Shown piece after piece: positions 8,055 through 16,229 of a stretch of 64,000 bases of DNA. The stretch covers positions 186,001 through 250,000 of the forward strand of contig OY970371.1 of the NCBI GenBank assembly GCA_963718695.1, written 5' to 3'. Source of the stretch: Manganitrophus sp963718695. Lineage in GTDB: Bacteria > Nitrospirota > Nitrospiria > SBBL01 > Manganitrophaceae. Position numbers and translations under genes: made by a program. Under the pieces are notes generated by a model. It was not told the origin of the DNA. It worked only from the letters and a program-made list of their open reading frames with translations, and ran no database searches. Each line of letters starts with the position of its first letter. The stretch's first letter is position 1.

Positions 8055-9617
8055 GTGATTCGATTTTCCCGGTGGAACATCGGTCTTCAGACCAAGATCA
8101 CGCTCTATGTCGTCGTGATCGTCGTCTCCGTCCTCTCCATTGCGATTACTGCTTCCCGGTTGGTCATCGAGAGACAGGCCCGTTTACTCCTCCGCGAAGA
8201 ATACATCACCCTCGTCAGGCAGATCGGGGCCGGCATCGGAACCCTCGCCGAGCTTCGCGATCGGTCGGTCTTAGAGGAGGAGCTGGCGAAACTCCGGGAG
8301 ATCGATCCGGAGATCGTCCTGATGGAGGTCTTCGATCTGACACAGGGGGCTCCTCAAATGGCAGCCCGAAGCGGAACGGCGGTCAGCGGGTTGAGTCCCT
8401 TCCCGAGTGAACTGGAAATCGAAACGATCCGGCGGGGGGACCCGGTGGCCCGACTCGCGGAGCTGCGGGGGCAGCTTTTCTGGGAAATCGAAGCGCCGGT
8501 ACGGATTGGAACGGAAGTCTCCGGTTTGGTCCTTGCCCAGGTTTCCATGCGGCGATTTGAAGCGCTGGTGGCGCGGGATCGCCTGCATGCTGTCTTGGTG
8601 ACCATGGCCGTGGCGGCGGTGATCCTGGTTTTTCTGGTCTGGTATCTTCGACGGAAAATCGGACAACCGATTGCATTGTTGGTCGATGAGATGGCCCGGG
8701 TGGAAGCGGGCAATCTGGAACGGCAGGTCTCGATTGAATCCCAAGATGAGATCGGCGCACTCGCAGCGCAATTCAATCGGATGGTCCTGAGAACCAAGGA
8801 GGGAACCGAAGCGGTCCGGCAGCTGAACGACTCGCTGCGGGAGCGGATCGAGCAGGCCACCGCCGAGGTGAACCGACGGTATGAGGAACTGACCCGGCTG
8901 AACCGGCGCCTTTCCGAAATGCAGCTGCGGCTGGCCCACAACGAGCGGCTGGCGGCGGCGGGGCAGATGGCGGCGGCATTGGCCCACAAGGTCGGGACCC
9001 CGCTTCATTCGACGCTGGGGCACCTGGAGCGCCTCAAGCGGGATACCGGCGAAGAGAAGCGGGAGGAGCGCCTGAAAATCATCGAATCCGAGTTGAAGAA
9101 GATGGTCTTGAGCATCCAAGAGGTCCTCGAAACCGTCCGAAAGCCTGTTCCCCGGATGGCGCCGGTGGAGATCAATGCTCTTTTAAAGGGGCTCCTCGAT
9201 CTGGTGATGCCGGGGATTTCACTGTCCGGTATTGCGGTTCAAACCTCTTTGAGAGAGCCTTTGCCGATGATCCTCGGAGACGCCGGAGAGCTTCAGGAGG
9301 CTTTCATCAATTTGTTGACGAATGCAATGGATGCCATGCCGAACGGCGGGGTGTTGACTCTGGAGACCCAATCGACGGCCGGGAGAATCTGCGTGACGAT
9401 TGCCGATACCGGATTCGGGATCGCCGAGACCCATCTGCCGAAGATTTTTGATCCGTTTTTCTCGACGAAAGAGATGGGAAAGGGAACCGGTTTGGGGTTG
9501 AGTATTTGCCGGAATATTATCAAGGCGCATGGCGGCAACATTGAAGTGACGAGCCGCCGCGGCATCGGGACAACGCTGGTGATTACCCTTCCTGCGAGGG
9601 ATTATGAAACAAGGTGA
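8055..9617 (+). CDS. Membrane sensor histidine kinase (HAMP, HisKA, HATPase)
   Basis: A 520-residue kinase. TM1 spans about residues 12-33, an extracytoplasmic sensing region runs from about 35 to 178, TM2 spans about 180-200, and HAMP is at about 200-252. A coiled coil leads to a HisKA block with ALAHKVGTPLHST, where the His before Lys is the expected phosphorylation site (E/D usually follows this His, here K). The ATP-binding domain shows LLTNAMDAMPNGG (N box), IADTGFGI (G1) and KGTGLGLSI (G2). The start is a GTG at 8055 without a strong Shine-Dalgarno. It overlaps the response-regulator start at 9604 by 14 bp, so the pair forms an operon. NtrB/AtoS-type kinases of this form work with sigma-54 activators. 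Confidence 0.9.
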   Translation: MIRFSRWNIGLQTKITLYVVVIVVSVLSIAITASRLVIERQARLLLREEYITLVRQIGAGIGTLAELRDRSVLEEELAKLREIDPEIVLMEVFDLTQGAPQMAARSGTAVSGLSPFPSELEIETIRRGDPVARLAELRGQLFWEIEAPVRIGTEVSGLVLAQVSMRRFEALVARDRLHAVLVTMAVAAVILVFLVWYLRRKIGQPIALLVDEMARVEAGNLERQVSIESQDEIGALAAQFNRMVLRTKEGTEAVRQLNDSLRERIEQATAEVNRRYEELTRLNRRLSEMQLRLAHNERLAAAGQMAAALAHKVGTPLHSTLGHLERLKRDTGEEKREERLKIIESELKKMVLSIQEVLETVRKPVPRMAPVEINALLKGLLDLVMPGISLSGIAVQTSLREPLPMILGDAGELQEAFINLLTNAMDAMPNGGVLTLETQSTAGRICVTIADTGFGIAETHLPKIFDPFFSTKEMGKGTGLGLSICRNIIKAHGGNIEVTSRRGIGTTLVITLPARDYETR

Positions 9618-10086
9618 CCCCGCTTCCTCCCGAATCCTCGCCGTTGACGACGATGCCGTCGCCGCCCAGCTGCTTGCGGAGATCTTGTCGGACGAAGGAT
9701 ACACGGTCGAATCGGCGTCCGGCGGCCGGGAAGCGGTCGCGCATTTGGAAAGGGGATTTTACGATCTCATCATCACCGACCTGAAAATGCCCGGTTTGGA
9801 TGGACTGGAAGTCTTGCGGCGCTACAAGGAGCAGAGCCCGGAGACTTTGGTGATCATCGTGACCGCCTTCGGCTCCATGGAGTCGGCGATTGAGGCGATG
9901 AAAGCGGGCGCCTTCGACTACGTCAGCAAACCGTTCCGGGAAGACGAAATCAAGATCGTCGTCCGGCGCGCGCTCAATCAGAGGCGACTGCGGCAGGAAA
10001 ATGAGCAGTATCGAACAAGAGTTCGCCCGGACCTACGGGCTCGATCAGATCATCGGGCACAGCCGGCCGATGACCGAAGTCTATAA
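9604..10086 (+). CDS. NtrC-type response regulator, receiver part (before frameshift)
   Basis: Residues 1-135 form a complete receiver domain: the acidic pocket in AVDDD, the phospho-acceptor Asp in LIITDLKMPG (near residue 60), the TAF switch Thr, and the conserved Lys in VSKPF (near residue 108). The domain ends in the helix RRLRQENEQY, which normally leads straight into a sigma-54 AAA+ domain. After about 10010 the frame runs into unrelated sequence and stops at 10086. The AAA+ continuation is present in the next frame (10001-11008), so one extra base, or two lost, around 10009-10020 has split a single NtrC-like gene. Either a sequencing error or a real split is possible. Confidence 0.85.
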   Translation: MKQGDPASSRILAVDDDAVAAQLLAEILSDEGYTVESASGGREAVAHLERGFYDLIITDLKMPGLDGLEVLRRYKEQSPETLVIIVTAFGSMESAIEAMKAGAFDYVSKPFREDEIKIVVRRALNQRRLRQENEQYRTRVRPDLRARSDHRAQPADDRSL

Positions 10087-11008
10087 AACCGTGGCGATGA
10101 TCACCGGCCGCAACAGCACCGTTCTCATCCAGGGAGAGAGCGGGACCGGCAAGGAACTGATTGCTCAGGCAATCCATTACAACGGCCCCCGCGCCGCGAA
10201 GCCGTTCGTCGTGGTCAACTGTGCCGCGCTGCCGGAGCCGCTGTTGGAGAGCGAAATGTTCGGCCATGTCCGGGGGGCTTTCACGGGAGCGGTCGCCGGT
10301 AAAAAGGGACTCTTTGAAGAGGCGGAAGGAGGGACCCTCTTTCTCGACGAGATCGGAGAGATGAGCCTTCCGCTTCAGGCGAAGCTTCTTCGCGCCCTCC
10401 AGGAGCGGGAAGTCCGGCGGGTCGGCGCCAACGATCCGATCCGGGTCGATGTCCGGATCATCGCGGCCACCAACCAGCCGCTCGACCTGAGGGTGAAAGA
10501 AGGGCGCTTCCGGGAAGATCTTCTTTACCGCTTCCGCGTGGTGACGATTACCCTTCCGCCGCTGCGAGAGCGGCGGGAGGATATTCCTCTGCTGGCCGAT
10601 TATTTCTTAAAGCAATACGCAGCCGAAACGAAAAAGGCCGACTTGTCGTTCAGTCCCCAGGCGATCGAGGCGATGTCCCGGTATGATTGGCCGGGAAATG
10701 TCCGCGAGCTGCAGCATGCGGTCGAACAGGCCGTGGTCCTGACGACCGGCCGCGTCATCGTTCCGGAGGATCTCCCGTTATCGGTTCGGGAAGAGGTCAC
10801 CCCAGAGGACGGGCTTCCCCCCTTTCGGCTGATGCCGTTGGATGAGCTGCAGCGGCGTTATCTCATCCGGGTTCTTCGTGAAATTCCCAACCGAACCGAA
10901 GCGGCGAGGATCTTGGGGGTGGACCGAAGGACCCTCTATCGAATGGCTCACCGCTACGGGATTCCACTCGCCGAAGAAAAGGGGGAAGCATTCCCTTCCC
11001 CCGAGTAG
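10001..11008 (+). CDS. Sigma-54-dependent activator, AAA+ and HTH part (after frameshift)
   Basis: The frame encodes the remaining parts of an NtrC-family activator. The AAA+ domain begins at GLDQIIGHS and contains Walker A GESGTGKE, the sigma-54-contacting loop GAFTGA, Walker B TLFLDEIGE, and the sensor and arginine-finger region REDLLYRFRV. A Fis-type helix-turn-helix follows at the C-terminus (NRTEAARILGVDRRTLYRM). With the upstream receiver it makes a normal 460-470 residue regulator that would remodel RNA polymerase-sigma-54 at enhancer-dependent promoters. An ATG at 10001 could start this part alone, with AGGA only 3 nt upstream. That would give a receiver-less constitutive activator, but an indel in one gene is simpler. 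Confidence 0.88.
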   Translation: MSSIEQEFARTYGLDQIIGHSRPMTEVYKTVAMITGRNSTVLIQGESGTGKELIAQAIHYNGPRAAKPFVVVNCAALPEPLLESEMFGHVRGAFTGAVAGKKGLFEEAEGGTLFLDEIGEMSLPLQAKLLRALQEREVRRVGANDPIRVDVRIIAATNQPLDLRVKEGRFREDLLYRFRVVTITLPPLRERREDIPLLADYFLKQYAAETKKADLSFSPQAIEAMSRYDWPGNVRELQHAVEQAVVLTTGRVIVPEDLPLSVREEVTPEDGLPPFRLMPLDELQRRYLIRVLREIPNRTEAARILGVDRRTLYRMAHRYGIPLAEEKGEAFPSPE

Positions 11009-11192
11009 AAAGCAAACGCGCCCCACCGCTGGGGCAATTTGGTTTTCTATCCTGTCGATTGCCCCCTTCTGACTGTCCGCTTCTTCTACGCCGGGCGACT
11101 CTATTCCCTTGAAAGAATAATGATTTGCACCGCTTTTCCTTCTTTCCTCCTTATTCACATCTAACGGCATCCATTCTGCAAAGTCTCACGAC

Positions 11193-11527
11193 GTGATTCG
11201 TTTTAAAGACATCCTGATTGTCGACGATGGTCCCGTTGCGTCCGATTTACTTACGGAAGTTTGGGCCACAGAGGGGGATTCGGTGAATGCGGTGATGAAT
11301 CAGCCGTCTGGTGATTGTCCATTTGTCATTGCCTGAGATGGACCGGTATCGGTCTTGACCGAGGTGAAACGCTCCGACCTTCCCTTCGAGTGATCGTGAC
11401 GACCGGATCGCAGGATCAAACAACGGTCGTCGAGATGATTCGAAGAGGGGCCGATGTCATTGTTTCGAAAACGGTCGGCTTTTCCGAAATCATTCAGGGG
11501 GTTCATTCGGTTTTGGATATCGGCTGA
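11193..11527 (+). pseudogene. Decayed response-regulator receiver domain
   Basis: A GTG at 11193 opens a 47-codon frame reading FKDILIVDDGPVASDLLTEV, which matches the first strand and helix of a receiver domain and closely parallels the receiver upstream (RILAVDDDAVAAQLLAEILS). It stops at 11334. In another frame, about 11365-11527 reads RVIVTTGSQDQTTVVEMIRRGAD and IVSKTVGFSEIIQGVHSVL, the second half of a receiver with its TTG (TAF-like) and SK pocket. The middle part with the phospho-acceptor Asp is lost. The piece therefore looks like a broken, shortened copy of a receiver, perhaps from duplication of the neighbouring regulator. Confidence 0.65.
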
Positions 11528-11626
11528 TCGGTCGCGCGCCCGCATGGCTTGGACCGATAAAAAGATGCAGTTCGATTCTCCCGGGGATGGTCCCAGGGAG
11601 GTTTCATTTTCATAGGGGGGTATGTT

Positions 11627-11833
11627 ATGGCTGGATCGACAAAAGTGGAATTTCAGACAGGCGTCCTGCGACCTTCTTCAATGGAGCAATCGAAAGAAAA
11701 TACGTCCATCATCGCACCCGGACTCGATCAATTTTATGAGTTTATTTACCGGTACGGCCTTGCGCTCGTCCTTTTTGCATCGGTGGCATTTAGCTTTTGG
11801 GTGATTTGGGCGGTCGATTTCAGCGGGGGGTAG
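11627..11833 (+). CDS. Small single-pass membrane protein, 68 residues
   Basis: The ATG at 11627 lies 6 nt after an AGGGGGG run (11614-11620). The first 35 residues are polar, and one strong hydrophobic helix follows at about residues 43-63 (GLALVLFASVAFSFWVIW), ending in Asp-Phe-Ser-Gly-Gly. No family is recognised. It stands alone between the receiver relic and a terminator-rich gap. A good Shine-Dalgarno, a clean transmembrane segment and a normal codon pattern support it as a real gene. Confidence 0.55.
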   Translation: MAGSTKVEFQTGVLRPSSMEQSKENTSIIAPGLDQFYEFIYRYGLALVLFASVAFSFWVIWAVDFSGG

Positions 11834-11936
11834 TTCTCACAAGGTGAAGCAAAGGCGCGCTCCGGGTCATTCACACGGCCAGGTTGCACACTGGGGCGTC
11901 AGCCCGGCCGGTACTTTGAGAGCGCCGTTGCCGACA

Positions 11937-11977
11937 GGAGCCATCCGATCGATTGACGAGGTCGACCGGATGGCTCC
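11937..11977. repeat. Perfect 11-bp inverted repeat (hairpin)
   Basis: GGAGCCATCCG at 11937-11947 pairs exactly with CGGATGGCTCC at 11967-11977 across a 19-nt loop. There is no T run on either side, so it is not a standard intrinsic terminator. It could be an operator or an RNA structure downstream of the 68-residue protein. Confidence 0.55.
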
Positions 11978-12083
11978 ATCGGTAAGCTTCCCTTGACATA
12001 ATTGATCCGTTCTCTGCGCCGACATCTTCGTCTCGCAGGCAGTCGAATCCTCCTTACTTAAAAACCTCCGTTCTACTCCCTGG

Positions 12084-12126
12084 CGGAGACCGCTCTCGAT
12101 TCTCCAAGCGCGGTCTCCGTTTTTTT
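12084..12126 (+). terminator. Rho-independent terminator
   Basis: CGGAGACCGC (12084-12093) pairs perfectly with GCGGTCTCCG (12110-12119) across a 16-nt loop, followed by seven T residues (12120-12126). It ends plus-strand transcription coming from the kinase/regulator side. Confidence 0.8.
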
Positions 12127-12166
12127 ATCTTCCATTTTGCATTCAATTAAAAGTCCCTCCCCTCCA

Positions 12167-12196
12167 TTGACCTCGATCTTTCCGTCGGGTTACAAT
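12167..12196 (+). promoter_or_regulatory. Sigma-70-like promoter for the stress protein and TerC
   Basis: TTGACC (12167-12172), an 18-bp spacer and TACAAT (12191-12196). Transcription would start near 12203, leaving a 5-prime leader of about 128 nt before the universal stress gene. The leader contains an imperfect GAAGCGA/TCGCTTTC pairing but matches no riboswitch that I can recognise. The gap from 11834 to 12330 holds only the hairpin, the terminator and this promoter. Confidence 0.55.
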
Positions 12197-12330
12197 AAAA
12201 AACTGTTTTCGCCTCTGGCTGAAGCGATCCGCGATGATGAAGACTTCGGGTTCGCTTTCTGTTAAGATGAATGGGTAAAACCGTCGGGAGAAAAAGATGC
12301 CCCGTACGGTATGAGGGAGGGAAGATCACG

Positions 12331-12792
12331 ATGACGCCCCGCCGTATCTTGGTGGCCACCGATTTTTCAGAGTGTTCAAAGGACGCGATCGACTCTGCCG
12401 CGCGTCTGGCAGCGTGCTTCTCGGCAGAGCTTTTTCTGCTTCATGTGTTTGAGCCGCCGTTTTATACGCTGGAAGGAAGGGAGGCCCGCATTCATCCGGA
12501 GGTCGACCATTGGGTTCGGGAATTGAGGGAAAAGGAATCGAAAAAACTGGACGGCGAGGTGGAAGCGGTGAAACGTCAGGGAGTCAATGTCCGCCCCTAT
12601 TTTAAGGAAGGGTCGCCGCTGGTCGAGATCCTGAAAGTCGCGGAAGAGATCGGGGCCGATCTCGTCGTCCTCGGAACCCATGGACGGACAGGGATGGACC
12701 GTTTCGTCATGGGAAGCGTAGCGGAGCGGGTGACGCGGAAGGCCCCCTGCTCCGTCCTGATCATCCGGGAGAAACATCCGGGCGGCGGCTAA
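12331..12792 (+). CDS. Universal stress protein (UspA family)
   Basis: A single-domain UspA protein of 153 residues. It begins ILVATDFSECSKDAIDSAAR and has the ATP-binding signature G-2X-G-9X-G-S/T in the block GTHGRTGMDRFVMGSVAERV near the C-terminus, so it is an ATP-binding type. The ATG at 12331 lies about 10 nt after GAGGGAGG; a longer frame from 12271 adds unrelated residues. Usp proteins help cells survive starvation, redox and other stresses. The gene is 40 bp upstream of a TerC-type metal transporter and probably shares its promoter at 12167-12196. Confidence 0.88.
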   Translation: MTPRRILVATDFSECSKDAIDSAARLAACFSAELFLLHVFEPPFYTLEGREARIHPEVDHWVRELREKESKKLDGEVEAVKRQGVNVRPYFKEGSPLVEILKVAEEIGADLVVLGTHGRTGMDRFVMGSVAERVTRKAPCSVLIIREKHPGGG

Positions 12793-12832
12793 CCTTTATA
12801 TCAAAACCAGAAAGGAGATAATCGTTAAATAA

Positions 12833-13783
12833 ATGTGGCCATGGATTCTTTTCAATCTTTTCGTTCTTGTCATGTTGGCCTTGGACCTTGGTGTGTTTCA
12901 TCGAAAGGCCCATGTGGTTCGCCTCAAAGAGGCGCTGGGGTGGAGCGTGGTCTGGATCTGCCTGGCGCTCCTCTTCAACCTACTCATTTATTTCTGGCTC
13001 GGTCAGGAGACGGCGCTCCAGTTTTTAGCCGGTTATGTCATTGAAAAGTCGCTGAGCGTCGATAACCTCTTCGTTTTTCTGCTGATCTTTTCCTATTTCT
13101 CCGTCCCCTCGATCTACCAGCACAAGATCCTTTTCTGGGGGATCCTCGGCGCCCTCGTCATGCGCGCCATTTTTATTGCCGCCGGGATCACCCTGATTGA
13201 AAAGTTCCACTGGATGATTTATCTCTTCGGCGGCTTTCTGATTATCACCGGCATCAAGATGGCCTTCCAGAAGGACAAAGAGCTTGACCCGGAAGCGAAC
13301 CCGGTCCTCCGGCTCTTCCGTCGGTTTGTTCCGGTCACCAGCGAATATCATGAGAGCCGCTTTTGGGTGATAAAAGACGGGAAGCGTTGGGCCACCCCCT
13401 TATTCGTCGTGCTTCTCCTGGTCGAGACGACCGACGTGATCTTCGCCGTCGATTCGATTCCCGCCATCCTGGCGGTCACGCGGGACCCATTTATCGTCTA
13501 CACGTCGAACGTCTTCGCCATTTTGGGCCTGCGCGCCCTCTACTTTGCGCTGGCCGGCATCATGCAGCTTTTCCATTATCTGCATTATGGTCTCTCTCTC
13601 ATCCTTGTTTTTGTCGGGACGAAGATGCTGATCTCCGACATTTACAAGGTGCCGATCGGCATTGCGCTTGCGGTGATCGCCGGGATCCTTCTTATTTCAG
13701 TCATCGCGTCGATCCTTCGACCGCGGCAGGCGGCCCCGCTACCCCCTCCCGGACAGGCCGAAGAGGGGGCCGGTCACCATTGA
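12833..13783 (+). CDS. TerC family membrane protein (Alx-like)
   Basis: A 316-residue integral membrane protein with about nine helices. The TerC signatures are present: EKSLSVDNLFVFLLIFSYF near residue 70 and LLLVETTDVIFAVDSIPAIL near residue 195, both with the paired acidic residues that are thought to bind metal. Bacterial TerC/Alx/YkoY proteins have been linked to Mn(II) export, tellurite resistance and metallation of exported enzymes. Alx genes often carry a yybP-ykoY riboswitch, but the 40 bp upstream here is too short for one. The TGA stop overlaps the TTG start of the serine hydrolase (TTGA), so the two are translationally coupled. Confidence 0.9.
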   Translation: MWPWILFNLFVLVMLALDLGVFHRKAHVVRLKEALGWSVVWICLALLFNLLIYFWLGQETALQFLAGYVIEKSLSVDNLFVFLLIFSYFSVPSIYQHKILFWGILGALVMRAIFIAAGITLIEKFHWMIYLFGGFLIITGIKMAFQKDKELDPEANPVLRLFRRFVPVTSEYHESRFWVIKDGKRWATPLFVVLLLVETTDVIFAVDSIPAILAVTRDPFIVYTSNVFAILGLRALYFALAGIMQLFHYLHYGLSLILVFVGTKMLISDIYKVPIGIALAVIAGILLISVIASILRPRQAAPLPPPGQAEEGAGHH

Positions 13784-15102
13784 CGCGGTCCGCGCTGAGG
13801 GGGGCGGTCTTCAGCCTCCTTTGCATTCTCTTTCTCCGGAACGAGGGGAGGGCGGGCGGTCCCACCGATCCGAGGGAGCTTGAAGCCTTCCTCGATCCGA
13901 TCTTCGCATCACAAATGGAACAGCGCCACGTCCCCGGCGCCGTCTTTGTTTTAGTCAAAGACGGCGCCATTTTTTTCTCCAAAGGATACGGCTCGGCCGA
14001 TCTTGAAAAGCAGACGCCGGTTTCCCCGGAGCGGACGCTCTTCCGCGTCGGGTCGATCTCCAAACTTTTCACCGCCACCGCGGTGGTGCAGTTGGCCGAA
14101 CGCGGGGCGATCCGTTTGGAAGACGACGTCAACCGCTACCTTCCGTCTTTCCAGATCGCGCGTTCTTTTCCGCAACCGATCTCCTTCTCCCATCTTCTCA
14201 CTCACACGGCCGGGCTCGATGAACGGGCGATTGGGATGGCGGCGCGCACGGAGGCCGATCTTCTCCCGCTGGGGGAGTATCTCGCGCGACGGTTGCCCCC
14301 GCGCGTGGCGCCGCCGGGGGAGGGGATCCATTACTCCAACCATGGTTTTGCCCTTCTTGGTCATCTGGTCGAAGCCATTTCAGGAATCCCTTTCGAGACG
14401 TACATCGACCGGAATATCCTCCAGCCCCTCGGCATGGGGCGCAGCGGCTTTCGTCTCACGCCGGAGCTTGCTCCCGATCTTGCTACCGGATACCGCTTTG
14501 ATGGCGAGGAGTATCAGCCTTTCCCGTTCGATTATCTCAATGTGGCCCCCGCCGGGGCGTTGATGACCACGGGAGCCGATATGGCGCGATTCATGATCGC
14601 GCATCTCCAAGATGGACGGTTCGAAGAGGGACGCATCCTCAACGACGGCAGTGCGATGGAGATGCAGCGGCGGCATTTCACGAATGATCCGCGTCTTCCC
14701 GGGATGGCCTATGGTTTCTTCGAAGAGATCCTGCAGGGGCGGCGGAGTCTTTGGCACAATGGCGGCTGGTTCGGATTTGCAAGCCAGCTGCTCCTTTTGC
14801 CGAACGAACGGATCGGCCTCTTCATCGCCGAGAACAGCCTGGAGCCGGGACTCTACCTGGAGGTGGCGAAGCAGTTTCTTCGGCGTTACTATCCAGTCAC
14901 CGAGAAGGTGGCGTCTTCGCTGGTTCCCTTCCCCGCCCAGAACGCGGTCAGCCGGCTCGTCGGGCGTTATCGCCATGCGCATTATGCCCGGCAGACACTG
15001 GAGAAGATCGGAACGCTGCTCGATCAGGCGGAGGTGATCGACAATGGAGACGGCACCTTTCTCTTCGCCTCCCCGCGCGATCCGGAGAGATCGCGCCGGT
15101 GA
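13780..15102 (+). CDS. Serine hydrolase, beta-lactamase/class C PBP family (ends at an internal TGA)
   Basis: The start is the TTG at 13780, overlapping the TerC stop (TTGA) and preceded by AGAGGGGG about 9 nt upstream. Residues 1-27 form a signal peptide. The beta-lactamase-type active site is complete: SISK (SxxK) in the block RVGSISKLFTATA, YSN (YxN) in HYSNHGFALLG, and HNGGW (HxG-like) near residue 325. Members are secreted or membrane-tethered peptidases or esterases. The frame meets TGA at 15100-15102 but the same frame then continues with family sequence to 15666. The few codons before the stop do not fit, so this is a damaged longer gene rather than a short natural one. Confidence 0.82.
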   Translation: MTRSALRGAVFSLLCILFLRNEGRAGGPTDPRELEAFLDPIFASQMEQRHVPGAVFVLVKDGAIFFSKGYGSADLEKQTPVSPERTLFRVGSISKLFTATAVVQLAERGAIRLEDDVNRYLPSFQIARSFPQPISFSHLLTHTAGLDERAIGMAARTEADLLPLGEYLARRLPPRVAPPGEGIHYSNHGFALLGHLVEAISGIPFETYIDRNILQPLGMGRSGFRLTPELAPDLATGYRFDGEEYQPFPFDYLNVAPAGALMTTGADMARFMIAHLQDGRFEEGRILNDGSAMEMQRRHFTNDPRLPGMAYGFFEEILQGRRSLWHNGGWFGFASQLLLLPNERIGLFIAENSLEPGLYLEVAKQFLRRYYPVTEKVASSLVPFPAQNAVSRLVGRYRHAHYARQTLEKIGTLLDQAEVIDNGDGTFLFASPRDPERSRR

Positions 15103-15666
15103 CGCCCCGTCGGCCCGCTCCTCTTCGAGCAGATCGAGGATGAAAAGCGGATTGCTTTCCGGGAAGATGATCAGGGGCGGATTACGCACCTTCTGATCGG
15201 ACCGAGCCTTTTTGAAAAGCTCCCCTGGTATGAAACAAGCACATTCCATCTGAGTCTCGTGGTCGGCTTTATCACCCTCTTTGCCTGGGGCGCGTTCGTC
15301 TGGCTGGCAGGCGATCTCCTCCGGCCCTCCGGGACGCCGTCGTCTCAAAACCCGCCCCGCGCTCGGCGCCTCTCCGGGCTGACCAGCCTTCTTAATCTGA
15401 TCTTTTTGGTGGGGTTGGCGACGGCTTTCTCAAGGATCAGCCCGCGCGAGTTTGCCTACGGTCTGCCGCCGGAGGTGTTGCTCCTTTTGGCGACTCCATT
15501 GCTGACGCTGGGGACGACCGCCGTTCTTTGGATCTTTCTGATGGCCGATTGGAAGCACGGGGAGGGGGCGCTGATTGGCCGGCTGCATGATTTGTCGATC
15601 GGGTTGGCGGCGCTGGGGTTCTTTCCGTTTCTCGCTTACTGGAACCTGCTCGGTTTTCACTTTTGA
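15103..15666 (+). pseudogene. C-terminal membrane region of the serine hydrolase, beyond the TGA
   Basis: Directly after the TGA the same frame reads PLLFEQIEDEKRIAF and REDDQGRITHLLIGPS, the usual link between the hydrolase domain and a membrane end in this family. Three or four hydrophobic segments follow (about 15235-15320, 15385-15440, 15475-15550 and 15600-15660), ending at a TGA at 15664-15666. Between about 15085 and 15113 the +2 frame reads GEIAPVTP, which fits the family better than SRR-stop-R. Two opposite 1-base indels about 30 bp apart would restore one uninterrupted protein of about 629 residues. Confidence 0.6.
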
Positions 15667-15691
15667 CCGGTGTGGCATCCGGTTTTACATT
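15663..15691 (+). promoter_or_regulatory. Sigma-70-like promoter
   Basis: TTGACC (15663-15668), a 17-bp spacer and TACATT (15686-15691), 40 bp before the start of the 92-residue membrane protein. It overlaps the last codon and stop of the hydrolase region. Confidence 0.45.
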
Positions 15692-15731
15692 ATGATAGGA
15701 TGAACCTAAGAAGTCAGCAAGGGAGGTTACG

Positions 15732-16010
15732 ATGTCGGAGAAGTTACCGGAAGAGGAAAAAGCCGTTCACGAAGTGATCGTCGAAGATCAATCGTGGCGG
15801 AGAGGGCCGGCCTTTCGGCCGATCAGCCGGATGGAGCAGTTAAAGTTCAGCCTGATGACCCTCTTTGGCCTGACGATCTTCCTCGCCGTCATTATTTCCG
15901 CATTCTTTATCGGCTTGGTTTTAGCGATTCCGCTGACGCTCCTCTGGATGGTCTGGTTGGCGCGGATCGCTTGGCGCTTGCGGTCGCGGTCGCGCGTGAG
16001 TCGATTCTAG
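15732..16010 (+). CDS. Small membrane protein, 92 residues
   Basis: The ATG at 15732 follows GGGAGG by 5 nt. A charged N-terminal 35 residues precedes hydrophobic helices at about 44-66 and 68-84, and the C-terminus is strongly basic (RLRSRSRVSRF), which would stay in the cytoplasm. No family is recognised. It probably has its own promoter (15663-15691), and a palindromic repeat lies just after its stop. Confidence 0.6.
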   Translation: MSEKLPEEEKAVHEVIVEDQSWRRGPAFRPISRMEQLKFSLMTLFGLTIFLAVIISAFFIGLVLAIPLTLLWMVWLARIAWRLRSRSRVSRF

Positions 16011-16020
16011 CAACTCTTTT

Positions 16021-16092
16021 TGTCATTCCCGCAAAAGCGGGAATCCAGAGTTAATTAGAACTGGATTCCCGCTTAAACATTCGGGAATGACA
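16021..16092. repeat. Palindromic intergenic repeat of the TCATTCCCGC type
   Basis: The element opens with TGTCATTCCCGC and GCGGGAATCCAG and closes with CTGGATTCCCGC and GGGAATGACA, an imperfect inverted repeat 72 bp long. The same kind of TCATTCCCG...CGGGAATGA repeat occurs in many copies in other bacterial genomes as small REP/MITE-like elements. It may fold into a stable RNA structure after the upstream gene. Confidence 0.75.
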
Positions 16093-16229
16093 ACCTTTTC
16101 GGCGGAGTGCTCTTCGTTCTGGTGCTCCAACAGACCCCCGCACCCGTTCCGTTCTAGCCCTTTCCTTAAGCAGTCCACTCCTGTATAATCCGATCCCGAA
16201 AAAGATCAACACTCCGGAGCGGCGCCAAG

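Noticed and set aside
12793..12832. yybP-ykoY manganese riboswitch before TerC
   Set aside because: The 40-bp gap is too short, and the upstream leader shows no matching motif.
15100..15102. TGA in the serine hydrolase as selenocysteine
   Set aside because: No selenoprotein family fits, the stop is not in a catalytic position, and no SECIS-like element is evident. Paired indels explain it better.
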